Source of the DNA: an uncultured Clostridia bacterium
GTDB lineage: Bacteria; Bacillota; Clostridia; TANB77; CAG-508
Reading direction: 5' to 3'
Assembly: GCA_934120135.1 (NCBI GenBank)
Contig: CAKOTK010000003.1
Coordinates: 62,001-126,000, forward strand
DNA length: 64,000 nt
Of this stretch, positions 9,522 to 18,859 are shown in pieces. The notes under the pieces were generated by a model. The model searched no databases and was not told the origin of the DNA. It worked only from the letters and a program-made list of their open reading frames with translations. A program made the translations under genes and the position numbers. Position 1 is the first letter of the stretch. Each line of letters opens with the position of its first letter.

Positions 9522-10064
9522 ATGTTTATTTATAATTTAAAAGTTGACGGAAATAAATTAGGTAAAATATTTTTAGGAATTCTACTAGGAATTATTATTA
9601 TAATAACTGCTATAGTTGTTTACCGTATTTTAGGAAATAATTTTTTCAAAACGAATGATGATACAACTTCTGTGAAAGTTCAAGAACTCACAGTTAGCAA
9701 TTATACCAATGTACTAAAAACTGTGCATGATAATATAGACGATTACGTTGGTATGAGAGTGAGCTTTTCCGGATACATACATAGAATGGTAGACTTTAAA
9801 GAAAATCAATTTGTTCTAGCTAGAGATATGGTTATCTCTTCTGATTTGCAAACAGTAATTGTAGGTTTTTTGTGTGAATGTGACGATATAAAACAATATG
9901 CTGATAAAACTTGGATTCAAATTGAAGGAGAAATTATAAAAGGCGATTATCACGGAGACATGCCAATATTAAAAATTACAAAAATACAAAAAATTGATAA
10001 ACCTTCTGACGAATACGTGTATCCACCTGATGCTGCATTTGTTCCAACATCTGCAATATTTTAG
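9522..10064 (+). CDS. Membrane-anchored DUF1980-like (TIGR03943) protein
   Basis: 180 residues from the ATG at 9522, chosen because AAAGGTG sits 8 bases upstream; ATGs at 9486 and 9516 are possible. One N-terminal hydrophobic segment (IFLGILLGIIIIITAIVV) is followed by an extracytoplasmic domain. The pattern VGMRVSFSGYIHR, F.LARDMVI.., TWIQIEGEI and a final KPSDEYVYPP matches the C-terminal OB-like domain of the DUF1980/YcgQ family. The usual multi-helix N-terminal partner region is absent. Function is not known. Confidence 0.65.
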   Translation: MFIYNLKVDGNKLGKIFLGILLGIIIIITAIVVYRILGNNFFKTNDDTTSVKVQELTVSNYTNVLKTVHDNIDDYVGMRVSFSGYIHRMVDFKENQFVLARDMVISSDLQTVIVGFLCECDDIKQYADKTWIQIEGEIIKGDYHGDMPILKITKIQKIDKPSDEYVYPPDAAFVPTSAIF

Positions 10065-10074
10065 ACATAGATTC

Positions 10075-10105
10075 AAAAAGCTAGACCTCGAAGGTCTAGC
10101 TTTTT
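10075..10105. terminator. Bidirectional intrinsic terminator
   Basis: AAAAAGCTAGACCT, a CGAA loop and AGGTCTAGCTTTTT form a perfect 14-bp stem between two convergent genes. Confidence 0.9.
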
Positions 10106-10123
10106 AGGCATTTTCAATATTAG

Positions 10124-11218
10124 TTATCTTTCAAATATTGATTTGAATACTCCTTTATCAATAAATGTTGAGAATATATTTTTTAATATTATTAGTATTA
10201 TTGGTCCTATAAACATACCAATAACTCCTATGAATTTAAATCCTGTATACATTGCAATTAAGGTAAATATTGGATGTATACCTATTTTTCCACTCACCAT
10301 TCTAGGTTCTATAAATTGTCTTACTACAGACATTATAATCCATAAAACTATAATCCATATTGCTAATGTAAAATCTCCTGAACATGCCGATATTACAGCC
10401 CATGGTATCATAAATGTTCCTGAACCAAATATAGGTAATAAATCTACAAAACCTATAATCAAGGCCATTAACAATGGGTATTGAACATTCAAGCCTGCAA
10501 AATGAAATATATATAACCCTATTAAGCAAATAACAAATGATATAAATACTAAAGTAACTTCTGCTTTTAAATATCCTCCTAATGATTTAGTAAGTTCTTT
10601 TATATGAATTCCTATTTTTTTAACCCAAGTTTCTGGCATATGATGTTCTAATTGGTCTATCATGTATACTTTATCTACACAAATGAAATATAATGCTAAT
10701 AATGTAACAACTGTATATACTCCTATTGTTGGTATAGATGTCAAAAAGTTAATTGCGTTTGTCAATGCTGATTTAGCCCAGTTTGTTAAGTTTCCTAAAA
10801 AATCAAGTGAAGACTGTTGAATAGTTGACATTATGTTGTCTGGTATTTTTAAACTTTCAAAATCAACTGAAGCTATTAAATTTTGTACTAGTTGATATCC
10901 TTTTTCAAAATATTCGTTTAAATTTGTAAGTAAATTAGATGCTTCTGTTACTAATGTTATTGATGCCCACACTAAAAGTCCAGCTATTATAATTATTGCA
11001 ATTATGAATATTATAATAGAACTCGTTTTTCGTCTCAGTTTGGTTTTTCTCATTATAAATCTAATGCATGGTTCTAATAATAGTGAAATAATAAATGCTA
11101 CTAAAAACGGCATATAAAAAATCACTAGCTTAAATCCTAAATAACAACCAAGAACAGATAGTGCCAATATTAGTAGGTTTTTTAGTACCTTTCCCCAATA
11201 ATTCATATCTATAATCAT
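10124..11218 (-). CDS. ytvI: AI-2E/PerM family membrane protein, YtvI-like
   Basis: 364 residues with about eight membrane segments and the PerM-family C-terminal signature (GFVDLLPIFGSGTFMIPWA, about residue 255, then a PRMVSGKIGIHPIFTLIAMY stretch). In sporulating Firmicutes the closest group of this length is YtvI, an integral membrane protein linked to sporulation, but export-type members (AI-2E) are homologous, so the symbol is tentative. An AAAGGGA site lies 9 bases before the first ATG. Its 3' end faces the DUF1980 gene across a shared terminator. Confidence 0.75.
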   Translation of the reverse strand: MIIDMNYWGKVLKNLLILALSVLGCYLGFKLVIFYMPFLVAFIISLLLEPCIRFIMRKTKLRRKTSSIIIFIIAIIIIAGLLVWASITLVTEASNLLTNLNEYFEKGYQLVQNLIASVDFESLKIPDNIMSTIQQSSLDFLGNLTNWAKSALTNAINFLTSIPTIGVYTVVTLLALYFICVDKVYMIDQLEHHMPETWVKKIGIHIKELTKSLGGYLKAEVTLVFISFVICLIGLYIFHFAGLNVQYPLLMALIIGFVDLLPIFGSGTFMIPWAVISACSGDFTLAIWIIVLWIIMSVVRQFIEPRMVSGKIGIHPIFTLIAMYTGFKFIGVIGMFIGPIILIILKNIFSTFIDKGVFKSIFER

Positions 11219-11283
11219 ATGTAATTGTTCCCTTTCTTTTTAATATGACCGAATTATATCATATATAATAACTTATTTAAATA

Positions 11284-11721
11284 CTATTGTGCATTTTTCT
11301 TGTCGCATCCACAAATGCAGCCCAAAGTATTTCCTACATTTGTTTCATTAATTTTACTATTTGCAGCTAAATCTCCTAATGTCAACATACCAATAAGTTT
11401 GTTGTCCTCTATTATAGGTATTCTTTTCACTTGATTTTTAGACATTAAATTTTCTGCTTCCTTTACATCTGCATTAGCATCACAGCAACATACTTCACAA
11501 GTCATAATTTCACTAATTGGTGTAGTATTTGGATCTTTATTACAAGCAATACATCTTAAAATAATATCACGATCAGTTACAAGTCCAACAACATTTTGTG
11601 AATTATTACATACTGGAATACAACCAACATGTTTGTTGCTCATTATTGTAGCACAGTCGTGCACTGTGTTAGATGGTGTAGCATATTCTACTTCATTACA
11701 CATACAATCTTTAACTTTCAT
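11284..11721 (-). CDS. Tandem CBS-domain protein, cysteine-rich
   Basis: 145 residues from MKVKDCMCNEV, preceded by GGAGAG; the frame opens 6 codons earlier without a site. Two CBS motifs make up one Bateman module (HVGCIPVCNN.. LVTDRDIIL, then QVKRIPIIED.. GMLTLGDLA), the fold that binds adenosyl ligands in stand-alone proteins such as Hrp1. Unusually many Cys residues occur: CMC, CIAC, CEVCCC and a C-terminal CICGC. This suggests metal or redox sensing, which is inference only. A 21-bp palindrome sits just upstream. Confidence 0.85.
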   Translation of the reverse strand: MKVKDCMCNEVEYATPSNTVHDCATIMSNKHVGCIPVCNNSQNVVGLVTDRDIILRCIACNKDPNTTPISEIMTCEVCCCDANADVKEAENLMSKNQVKRIPIIEDNKLIGMLTLGDLAANSKINETNVGNTLGCICGCDKKNAQ

Positions 11722-11745
11722 AACATACTCTCCATTCAAATTTAT

Positions 11746-11766
11746 TTGATAATTTCAAATTATCAA
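11746..11766. promoter_or_regulatory. 21-bp palindrome upstream of the CBS gene
   Basis: Arms TTGATAATTT and AAATTATCAA around one central base, 25 bases before the CBS-protein start. This could be an operator or a leader hairpin. AT-rich palindromes are not rare in this background, so confidence is low. Confidence 0.35.
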
Positions 11767-11788
11767 TATTATTTTTGACCAAAATAAA

Positions 11789-11816
11789 AAAGATATGCAA
11801 TATTTTGCACATCTTT
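11789..11816 (-). terminator. Terminator of the Pro/Gly-rich protein gene
   Basis: A 12-bp stem (AAAGATATGCAA against TTGCACATCTTT, one mismatch) with a 4-base loop. On the minus strand it is followed by a T-rich run. Confidence 0.7.
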
Positions 11817-11847
11817 AAAATTTCAAAAATTGTTAAAATTTTGAAAT

Positions 11848-12468
11848 TTATAAATATTCAGAATAATCTATATCCATTCTATTCATTCCAGGTCCATAAG
11901 GTGGTCTTCCACCAGGAAATGGTGGCCTACCTGGTCCCACTGGTGGAAATGGTGGACGTGGAGGTATCGGTCTTGGTGGTACAATTACTCCTCCACCAAA
12001 TAGTCTTTGCAAAATCAAGATTCTAATTAAATCTCTCAACAATGGATTATTTGGTTGTCTTGTTTCTCTACTTTCAGTCTTTATTGGTGTTCTTTTAGGT
12101 GTAAGTTCTCTTTTCATTTCTTGCCTTGCACTTACATGATTACTTTCTCTATTTTGAGTTTCTATTTTTATATTTACTACCGTCTCATTTCTTTCAACAA
12201 GTTTATATACATCATCTGTCATTTTATCTACCACTGATTTTGAAATAGGTTCGTTATTTGTCTCACATGCTTTGCACACCAATGGATATATTACATTATA
12301 GCTGTCTGGATATAAAGCTTTCATTTCAGCTTCTGTTAAATTGCTTTGTACTTGATTTGACGAATATGTATTTTCATTTCTATAATCATATGTCTCATAA
12401 ATATTAGGATCATTTATTGGATATCCTAATACTTGTCGCATATAATCTTCATAATTTTGGTAATACAT
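11848..12468 (-). CDS. Hypothetical protein with Pro/Gly-rich tail, possibly spore-surface associated
   Basis: 206 residues. The N-terminal part begins MYYQNYEDYMRQVLGYP and is followed by a Cys-containing helical region (about 65-100), a basic linker, and a C-terminal 50 residues rich in Pro and Gly (VPPRPIPPRPPFPPVGPG) ending in MDIDYSEYL. There is no signal peptide or membrane helix. Low-complexity Pro/Gly tails of this sort occur in coat or exosporium-type proteins of spore formers, which is only a guess here. GGGAGG precedes the ATG. Confidence 0.7.
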   Translation of the reverse strand: MYYQNYEDYMRQVLGYPINDPNIYETYDYRNENTYSSNQVQSNLTEAEMKALYPDSYNVIYPLVCKACETNNEPISKSVVDKMTDDVYKLVERNETVVNIKIETQNRESNHVSARQEMKRELTPKRTPIKTESRETRQPNNPLLRDLIRILILQRLFGGGVIVPPRPIPPRPPFPPVGPGRPPFPGGRPPYGPGMNRMDIDYSEYL

Positions 12469-12528
12469 ACAATACCTCCCATTCTAAATTTAGTGTATTA
12501 TATGTATCCTATATTGAATTTGTTACAA

Positions 12529-13428
12529 TTATCTAATAATTCCATCTTTTTTCATCTTGTTTATTATTTTTGCATAAACTCTATCTCTTACCCATGGTTC
12601 TGATGTTATTTCTAGAACATCAGCAATTGAAACCCATTTTACTCCACTGTTTTCATCTTCTTTTATATGTATAGCTTCGTTTTCATCAGCTTCTAATAAA
12701 TATGTCACATTAAGATGAACATGTGAAGCTACGTACTTTCCTCTTTTCTCGTGACCGTTTACATTGATTATTTCTAATGAATAAATATCTTTAGAAATAG
12801 GAGTAACATTCTTTATTCCTGTTTCTTCTTTTGCTTCTTTCATAGCTACATATAGAAGGTCACTATCTCCATCACTATGTCCTCCTGTCCATGCCCACGA
12901 ATTATATATTTTATGATATATCATCAAGATTTTTGTTCTTTCTTTGTTAAGAATAAATGATGAGCTTGTAAAATGTCCATATTCATTTTGTCTAGTTAAT
13001 ACATCATCAAAATCATCAATATATTTTAACATTACCTCTTTTTCAACTTTTTCTTGTTCATTATATGGTGTAAACTTTTCTATATTTTCTTTTAAATTAT
13101 CTATATTTATTTTTATTTTAATTCCTAAAACACCATATTGTTTTTCTCTATCTGGTGAATAAATTTCATACATACCATTAGCTTTTTCAGTTGCCTCACC
13201 TTCATCATTATATAGTTTTAGAAACAACTTCTTAAATGTATCTTCTCTATATAATTCAACAACATCAACCAATAATTTTTCCTGTAAATCTGGCAATTTT
13301 GAAAATTCTATTTTATCTCCAATTTTTATTTGCTGTCTTTTTTCATCATACAATCTAAATTCTATTGTTTTTGTTCCATTTTTTATTCTTTCAAAAGGAC
13401 TTTCATTTAATTTCATTTTGTGTATCAT
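12529..13428 (-). CDS. ASCH-domain / Nudix hydrolase fusion
   Basis: 299 residues from MIHKMKLNESPF, chosen because GGAGAAAG sits 7 bases upstream. Residues 1-105 form an ASCH (PUA-like, RNA-binding type) domain: IKNGTKTIEFRLYDEKR and KIGDKIEFSKL are typical. Residues about 130-299 form a Nudix domain with WAWTGGHSDGD and the helix KEAKEETGI. The canonical GX5EX7REUXEEXGU box is altered: the first Glu is Ser and the Arg is Lys, while the EE pair is retained. Catalysis is plausible but not certain. It follows murD by 16 bases. Confidence 0.8.
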   Translation of the reverse strand: MIHKMKLNESPFERIKNGTKTIEFRLYDEKRQQIKIGDKIEFSKLPDLQEKLLVDVVELYREDTFKKLFLKLYNDEGEATEKANGMYEIYSPDREKQYGVLGIKIKINIDNLKENIEKFTPYNEQEKVEKEVMLKYIDDFDDVLTRQNEYGHFTSSSFILNKERTKILMIYHKIYNSWAWTGGHSDGDSDLLYVAMKEAKEETGIKNVTPISKDIYSLEIINVNGHEKRGKYVASHVHLNVTYLLEADENEAIHIKEDENSGVKWVSIADVLEITSEPWVRDRVYAKIINKMKKDGIIR

Positions 13429-13444
13429 AAATCTTTCTCCTCTA

Positions 13445-14845
13445 TTATAACTCATTTACTAGTTTCTTAAATAAATTACCTCTTTCTTCAAAGTTTTTAA
13501 ATAAATCAAAACTTGCACTTGCTGGTGAGAATAATACAATTTCGTCTGATGTTGCTATTTCTTTTGCTTTGTTAACTACTTCATTTAATGAACTACAATG
13601 ATATATTGGCATATCTTTTCCATGTGTTTCTAGCTCATCTCTAACAACTTTTTCTATCTTTTCAGCAGTTGCTCCCATTAAAATTAACTTGCTTACATTT
13701 TCTACAATTGGTTTTGCAATTGGTGTATAGTCTAGATGTTTATCATATCCTCCTGCAATTAGAACAATTTTTTCATCAAAAGAGTTTAGTCCTGCTATAG
13801 TTCTTGTTGGTGATGTTCCAATAGAATCATTGTACCATTTAACTCCATCTATTTCTCTTACAAACTCTAATCTATGTGCAACTCCTTTAAAGTTTTGAAT
13901 AGCTTTAGCCTGTACTTCTGGCTCCACTAAGCTTGCTGTTGCGGCTATTGCAGCACAAACATTTTCGTAATTGTGAACTCCTCTTAAATGAATATCTTTT
14001 ACATTTAAAATATGTCTTCTAACCTTATCTTTACATTCCTTAATTTTCTCATCGTCATAGATTATTCCATCATCTAATTTAGTTTTTCTACTAAAATATA
14101 TAACTTTTCCATTTGCCTCATTTTTAAATTCTTTTGTTATTTCATTATCATAGTTAATAACTAAAATATCATTCTTGTTTTGGCTTTTAAATATGTTTTT
14201 CTTAGCTTCTATATATTCTTCATAAGATTTGTGAATATCTAAATGATTTGGTGAAATATTAGTAACAACCGCAATATGTGGGCTAATTTGCATATCCATT
14301 AATTGAAAACTACTTAGTTCTAATACTACTACGTCTTCTGGTGTCATTTCTCTAACTTTAGTAAATAGTGGAAAACCTATATTTCCACCTAAGTAACATT
14401 TCTTTCCACTTTGTTTTATAATTTCATAAATTAAACTTGTAGTAGTTGTTTTTCCATCACTTCCTGTAATTCCAATTATAGTAGCTGGGCAAGTTTGCAT
14501 TAACATTTCTATTTCAGATGTTAAAACAGCTCCTTTTCTTATCTCATCTACAATTTCCGGTGTGTCAGGTCTACAACTTGGAGAACGGAATATTACTGAA
14601 AATCCTTTTAGATTTTCTAAATTATTCTCTCCTAGGTATAAATCAAAATTATAATTATGTATTTTCTGAACTGCTTCTTTGTCTAGTTTTTCAACTGGTC
14701 TTTTATCAAAAAATGTAACACTTGCTCCTAAGTTGTAGAAATAATCTATTAAAGGAATATTGCTAACTCCTAAACCAATAATAGCAACTTTTTTTCCTCT
14801 TATATAGTTTTCAAATTCATCTAATTTTTTATTCACAAAATTCAT
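13445..14845 (-). CDS. murD: UDP-N-acetylmuramoylalanine--D-glutamate ligase
   Basis: 466 residues. MurD adds D-Glu to UDP-MurNAc-L-Ala in peptidoglycan precursor synthesis in the cytoplasm. It has an N-terminal Rossmann fold (VAIIGLGVSNIPLIDYF), the ATP-binding GITGSDGKTTTT (about residue 125), the central-domain NISPNHLDIH motif, and the C-terminal GVAHRLEFV and YNDSIGTSPTRTIAGL motifs of Mur ligases. Its first codons overlap the end of the upstream cmk-like gene by 17 bases, so the two are translationally coupled. Confidence 0.95.
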   Translation of the reverse strand: MNFVNKKLDEFENYIRGKKVAIIGLGVSNIPLIDYFYNLGASVTFFDKRPVEKLDKEAVQKIHNYNFDLYLGENNLENLKGFSVIFRSPSCRPDTPEIVDEIRKGAVLTSEIEMLMQTCPATIIGITGSDGKTTTTSLIYEIIKQSGKKCYLGGNIGFPLFTKVREMTPEDVVVLELSSFQLMDMQISPHIAVVTNISPNHLDIHKSYEEYIEAKKNIFKSQNKNDILVINYDNEITKEFKNEANGKVIYFSRKTKLDDGIIYDDEKIKECKDKVRRHILNVKDIHLRGVHNYENVCAAIAATASLVEPEVQAKAIQNFKGVAHRLEFVREIDGVKWYNDSIGTSPTRTIAGLNSFDEKIVLIAGGYDKHLDYTPIAKPIVENVSKLILMGATAEKIEKVVRDELETHGKDMPIYHCSSLNEVVNKAKEIATSDEIVLFSPASASFDLFKNFEERGNLFKKLVNEL

Positions 14846-15536
14846 TATCTATATTCTCCTTTTTAATAAAACTTAAAACCTTTTTAGCTGAAGCCTGAAC
14901 ATTTTCACACTCACTAACATCAACTACAATAGTTTTGTCATATATTTTGTAATAACCTGCTTTTTCTTGTAATTCATCTCTCCTTTGAATATTTTGTCTT
15001 AGTTCTTCTAAATCAATTTTGTTGTTATATTGTATGCTTTTTCTTCTTATACGTTCATCTAGTGAAGCTATAATCATAAAGTGATAATCTAAATTTGGAT
15101 AAATTTCCATTAAGGCTCTTCCAGAAACTATAACATTATATTTTTCTTTAAATTGATCTATTAATTTTCTTCCAAATTCATATAATTTATCATTATTGGC
15201 AATTGTACCTATTTCTGAAACCGCTAATGATGATTGGGCTGATTGTAATTTTTCTTCATCAATTTTTTGTCCGTCAATATAAATTGCAGTTTGTCTATTT
15301 TCAATTGCAATTGTAATTTTTAGTTTTTCCATAATTGACTTAATATCAACATGAGACATATTTTGCTTCAAATTACTTAAATCCATTCCTGATTTAAGTA
15401 AGCTGTATACAATTGCTCTATATAAATTTCCACCTTCTAAAATTATACTATTAGGAATGTGATTTAATAGTTCTCTACATATCGCGCTTTTTCCTGCGCC
15501 AACATATCCTTCAATTCCAATTACTATATTATTCAT
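14829..15536 (-). CDS. Cytidylate kinase-like P-loop kinase
   Basis: 235 residues beginning MNNIVIGIEGYVGAGKSAIC, with a P-loop GYVGAGKS at 9-16. It also has an (AG)GNLYRA segment and the (V)SGRALMEIYP motif, which corresponds to the GRDxGTxxxP element of cytidylate kinases, and a lid-like RRDELQEKAGYYKIYD followed by VVDVSE. The fold is that of CMP kinase, but the divergent motif (SGRALM for GRDIGT) leaves the substrate open. It is coupled to murD. Confidence 0.7.
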   Translation of the reverse strand: MNNIVIGIEGYVGAGKSAICRELLNHIPNSIILEGGNLYRAIVYSLLKSGMDLSNLKQNMSHVDIKSIMEKLKITIAIENRQTAIYIDGQKIDEEKLQSAQSSLAVSEIGTIANNDKLYEFGRKLIDQFKEKYNVIVSGRALMEIYPNLDYHFMIIASLDERIRRKSIQYNNKIDLEELRQNIQRRDELQEKAGYYKIYDKTIVVDVSECENVQASAKKVLSFIKKENIDNEFCE

Positions 15537-15707
15537 TATAAAAATGCACCTCTCTTTTTCTTAAAAAATTATACTACAAAGCAATTAAATTATCAATAAA
15601 ATTCCACTTCTTATTACTATGCCTTTTTTATTTTTTGAAATTTTTTGAATAAATTTTAATTTTTTTCTAATAATACTATTAAGAAAAAGAAATGGAGGTG
15701 CTTAATT

Positions 15708-15806
15708 ATGTCAGAAAAACAAAATAAAAATAATAAAAACAATAATAAGAATAGTAATAACAATCAAAACAAAAATAATAACGAGAGAAATAATAACTGT
15801 AAATAA
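15708..15806 (+). CDS. Tiny Asn/Lys-rich protein
   Basis: 32 codons starting MSEKQNKNNKNNNK and ending RNNNCK, preceded by an excellent GGAGGTG site 8 bases upstream. Fifteen or more residues are Asn. The strong ribosome site in an otherwise gene-free stretch supports real translation. It is hydrophilic, has no membrane segment and ends with a single Cys. I do not recognise a family; small spore-core proteins of spore formers can have a similar size and polarity, but no SASP motif is present. Confidence 0.5.
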   Translation: MSEKQNKNNKNNNKNSNNNQNKNNNERNNNCK

Positions 15807-15823
15807 TTTTATCTTCCAAATAA

Positions 15824-15974
15824 TAAGAGATGTAAAACTAAGTGGGTATTCGTTTTATAAATTATTTATATATAATTAGTTTTAATTTTACTTTGTTCCC
15901 TTTCTTTTTGCTGTGTTTTTTTCTTTTGTATTTTTCTGTTTTTTATGAATACCCATTTAGCTTTACATCTCTTA
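15824..15974. repeat. Fold-back element with 28-bp inverted repeats
   Basis: Bases 15824-15851 (starting TAAGAGATGTAAA) pair with 15947-15974 (ending TTTACATCTCTTA), with one mismatch and one G-T pair. The loop is 95 bases, T-rich on the plus strand. No coding frame spans it. Possible identities are a structured RNA or a small inverted-repeat (MITE-like) element; no target duplication is evident. Confidence 0.6.
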
Positions 15975-15982
15975 AAACAAAG

Positions 15983-16020
15983 ACAAAGACAGTATCATAG
16001 AATTATGATACTGTCTTTGT
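15983..16020 (-). terminator. uvrA terminator
   Basis: A 16-bp perfect stem (ACAAAGACAGTATCAT and complement) with a 6-base loop, 14 bases past the uvrA stop. On the minus strand it is followed by CTTTGTTTT. Confidence 0.85.
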
Positions 16021-16033
16021 TTCCTCACATTCA

Positions 16034-18859
16034 TCATCCTAAATATTTCTTTAAAAATTTTCCTGTATAACTTTGCTCATTTCTTGTAATTTGTTCTGGT
16101 GTTCCTACTGCAATTATTTGTCCACCTTTTTCTCCACCTTCTGGTCCCAAGTCTATAATGTAATCAGCTGTTTTTATAAGGTCTAAATTATGCTCAATTA
16201 CAATTATACTATTTCCTGTGTCAACTAATCTTTGTAAAATATCAACCAATTTATGAACATCTGCTATATGAAGTCCTGTTGTAGGTTCATCTAAAATATA
16301 TAATGTTTTTCCTGTTGCCTTTTTAGATAATTCTGTTGCTAATTTAACACGTTGTGCTTCTCCACCTGATAAAGTAGTTGAAGGTTGCCCTAACTTAATA
16401 TATCCAAGTCCAACATCATATAAGGTTTGAATTTTTGATTTGATTTTAGGTATGTTTTCAAAAAACTTCAACGCTTCTTCTACAGTCATATCAAGAACAT
16501 CACTAATAGTTTTACCTTTATATTTAACTTCAAGTGTTTCCCTATTATACCTTTTTCCTTTACATACTTCACATGGTACATATATATCTGGTAAAAAGTG
16601 CATTTCTATTTTTAAAACACCATCTCCAGAACATGCCTCACACCTACCACCTGCAACATTAAAGCTAAATCTTCCTTTATCATAACCTCTCATTTTAGCT
16701 TCCTGTGTTGCTGCAAAAATGTCTCTAATAACATCAAATACTCCTGTATATGTTGCTGGGTTTGAACGTGGAGTTCTTCCTATTGGTGATTGGTCAATAT
16801 TTATAATTTTATCAACATTCTCTAGCCCTTTTATTTCTTTGCATTTTCCTGGTTTCTCATTTGAACCATATATTTCTTTAGCTACAGTTTTATATAATAT
16901 TTCATTAACTAGTGTACTCTTGCCTGAACCCGAAACACCTGTAACACAAATAAATTGTCCTAATGGGAATTTTACATTTATGTTTTTTAAATTATGCTCT
17001 GTTGCCCCTTTGACTTCAATTGCCTTTCCATTAGATTTTCTTCTTTTTTTAGGTACTAAAATTTGTTTTTTGCCACTTAAATATTGTCCTGTAATAGATT
17101 CTGGAACTAATTTAATTTCTTCAGCAGTACCTTGTGCAATTACTTTTCCACCATGTACACCTGCACCTGGTCCAATATCTATAATTTGGTCTGCTGCATA
17201 CATAGTATCTTCATCATGCTCAACAACTAAAACAGTATTTCCTAAATCTCTTAATTTTCTAAGTGTTGCTAATAGCTTTTCATTATCTCTTTGATGCAAT
17301 CCAATACTTGGTTCATCTAATATATATAGTACTCCTGTTAGTCCTGAACCAATTTGAGTTGCTAAACGAATACGTTGTGCTTCACCACCTGATAAACTTC
17401 CTGCACTTCTAGATAATGTTAAATATTCCAATCCAACATCAAGTAAAAATTGTAAACGTTTATTTAATTCTTTTAGTATTTGATCTGCAATCATTTTATC
17501 TTTGTTATTTAATTGTAATGAATTTAAGAAATCTTTTATTTTATCAATAGACATATCTGTTAATTCATTTATGTTTTTATCTCCAACTTTTACAGATAAG
17601 CTCTCTTTTTTTAGTCTTGCCCCATGACAAGTTTGACATGCACTTTCACTCATATACATTTCATAAAAGTCTCTCATACCTTGAGATTTTGTTTCATTAT
17701 ACCTTCTATCTAATGTTGGTAAAACCCCTTCAAATGGACTTGTAAACTTTCTTGTTCCAGCATAAGATGTATATTCAAAATCAATTGCTTCATCACCTGT
17801 ACCATATAATATTTTCTCTAAGAACCATCTTGGCAATTTTTTAATAGGTACATCTTTTATTTCTACTCCGTAATGTTTAGCAATACTTTCAAAATACATT
17901 TTTGCCATTGTATCGCCTTTTTTCATTGTACTAGCTCCAAAAGCTTTGATTCCATCATATAAAGTTTTATTTTTATCAGGCACAACTAAATCTTCATCCA
18001 TTTTCATTAAGTAGCCAATACCTGTGCAAGTTGGACAAGCACCAAATGGATTATTAAAAGAAAACATTCTTGGTGTTAATTCTTCTATACTTATATTGCA
18101 ATCTGGACAAGCATAGTTCTGACTATATAATATTTCCTTATCCCCTGGAATATCTATTACAACTAAGTTATTTGCATATTTTAAAGCAGTTTCAACTGAC
18201 TCAGTTAGTCTTGTTCTAATTTCTTCTTTTACAACTAATCTATCAACTACCAACTCTATATTATGTTTTTTCTTTCTATCAATCTCTATGTCGTCTGTTA
18301 ATTCATAAACTTCTCCATCAACACGTACACGAACAAACCCTTCTTTCTGAAAGTCTTGTAATAGTTTTGTATATTCACCTTTTTTTCCACGAACAACAGG
18401 TGCTAAAACTTGAATTCTAGTACCTTCTTCTAAACTCATAACACTATCTATAATTTGATCAATAGTTTGTTTTTCAATTTTCTTACCACAGTTTGGACAA
18501 TATGGTACGCCTATACGTGCATATAATAAACGAATATAGTCGTATATTTCTGTGACTGTTCCAACTGTTGAACGTGGATTTCTGGATGTAGTCTTTTGAT
18601 CTATTGAAATGGCTGGTGATAAGCCTTCAATTGATTCAACATCTGGTTTTTCCATTAGTCCTAAGAATTGTCTAGCATAAGATGATAAACTTTCTACATA
18701 TCTTCTTTGACCTTCTGCATACAAAGTATCAAATGCTAACGAAGATTTACCAGAACCAGAAAGCCCTGTAATTACTACTAATTTATCTCTTGGAATTTCT
18801 ATATTTATATCTTTTAAATTATGTTCTTTTGCTCCCTTAATAATAATGCTATCTTGCAT
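16034..18859 (-). CDS. uvrA: Excinuclease ABC subunit A
   Basis: 941 residues. UvrA finds bulky DNA lesions and loads UvrB. It has two ABC ATPase modules, each with Walker A (ITGLSGSGKSSLAFDT near 33; VTGVSGSGKSTLV near 640) and signature motifs (SGGEAQRIRLA, SGGEAQRVKLA). The zinc modules CPNCGKK, CPDCN.. CPTC and CEACSGDG..CEVCKGKR are all present. It is transcribed alone from a consensus promoter overlapped by an SOS-box-like sequence, and ends in a strong terminator. Confidence 0.97.
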   Translation of the reverse strand: MQDSIIIKGAKEHNLKDINIEIPRDKLVVITGLSGSGKSSLAFDTLYAEGQRRYVESLSSYARQFLGLMEKPDVESIEGLSPAISIDQKTTSRNPRSTVGTVTEIYDYIRLLYARIGVPYCPNCGKKIEKQTIDQIIDSVMSLEEGTRIQVLAPVVRGKKGEYTKLLQDFQKEGFVRVRVDGEVYELTDDIEIDRKKKHNIELVVDRLVVKEEIRTRLTESVETALKYANNLVVIDIPGDKEILYSQNYACPDCNISIEELTPRMFSFNNPFGACPTCTGIGYLMKMDEDLVVPDKNKTLYDGIKAFGASTMKKGDTMAKMYFESIAKHYGVEIKDVPIKKLPRWFLEKILYGTGDEAIDFEYTSYAGTRKFTSPFEGVLPTLDRRYNETKSQGMRDFYEMYMSESACQTCHGARLKKESLSVKVGDKNINELTDMSIDKIKDFLNSLQLNNKDKMIADQILKELNKRLQFLLDVGLEYLTLSRSAGSLSGGEAQRIRLATQIGSGLTGVLYILDEPSIGLHQRDNEKLLATLRKLRDLGNTVLVVEHDEDTMYAADQIIDIGPGAGVHGGKVIAQGTAEEIKLVPESITGQYLSGKKQILVPKKRRKSNGKAIEVKGATEHNLKNINVKFPLGQFICVTGVSGSGKSTLVNEILYKTVAKEIYGSNEKPGKCKEIKGLENVDKIINIDQSPIGRTPRSNPATYTGVFDVIRDIFAATQEAKMRGYDKGRFSFNVAGGRCEACSGDGVLKIEMHFLPDIYVPCEVCKGKRYNRETLEVKYKGKTISDVLDMTVEEALKFFENIPKIKSKIQTLYDVGLGYIKLGQPSTTLSGGEAQRVKLATELSKKATGKTLYILDEPTTGLHIADVHKLVDILQRLVDTGNSIIVIEHNLDLIKTADYIIDLGPEGGEKGGQIIAVGTPEQITRNEQSYTGKFLKKYLG

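Noticed and set aside
10143..10484. Plus-strand open frame opposite the YtvI-like gene
   Set aside because: Shadow of a conserved membrane-protein gene; AT-rich low-complexity translation without a ribosome site.
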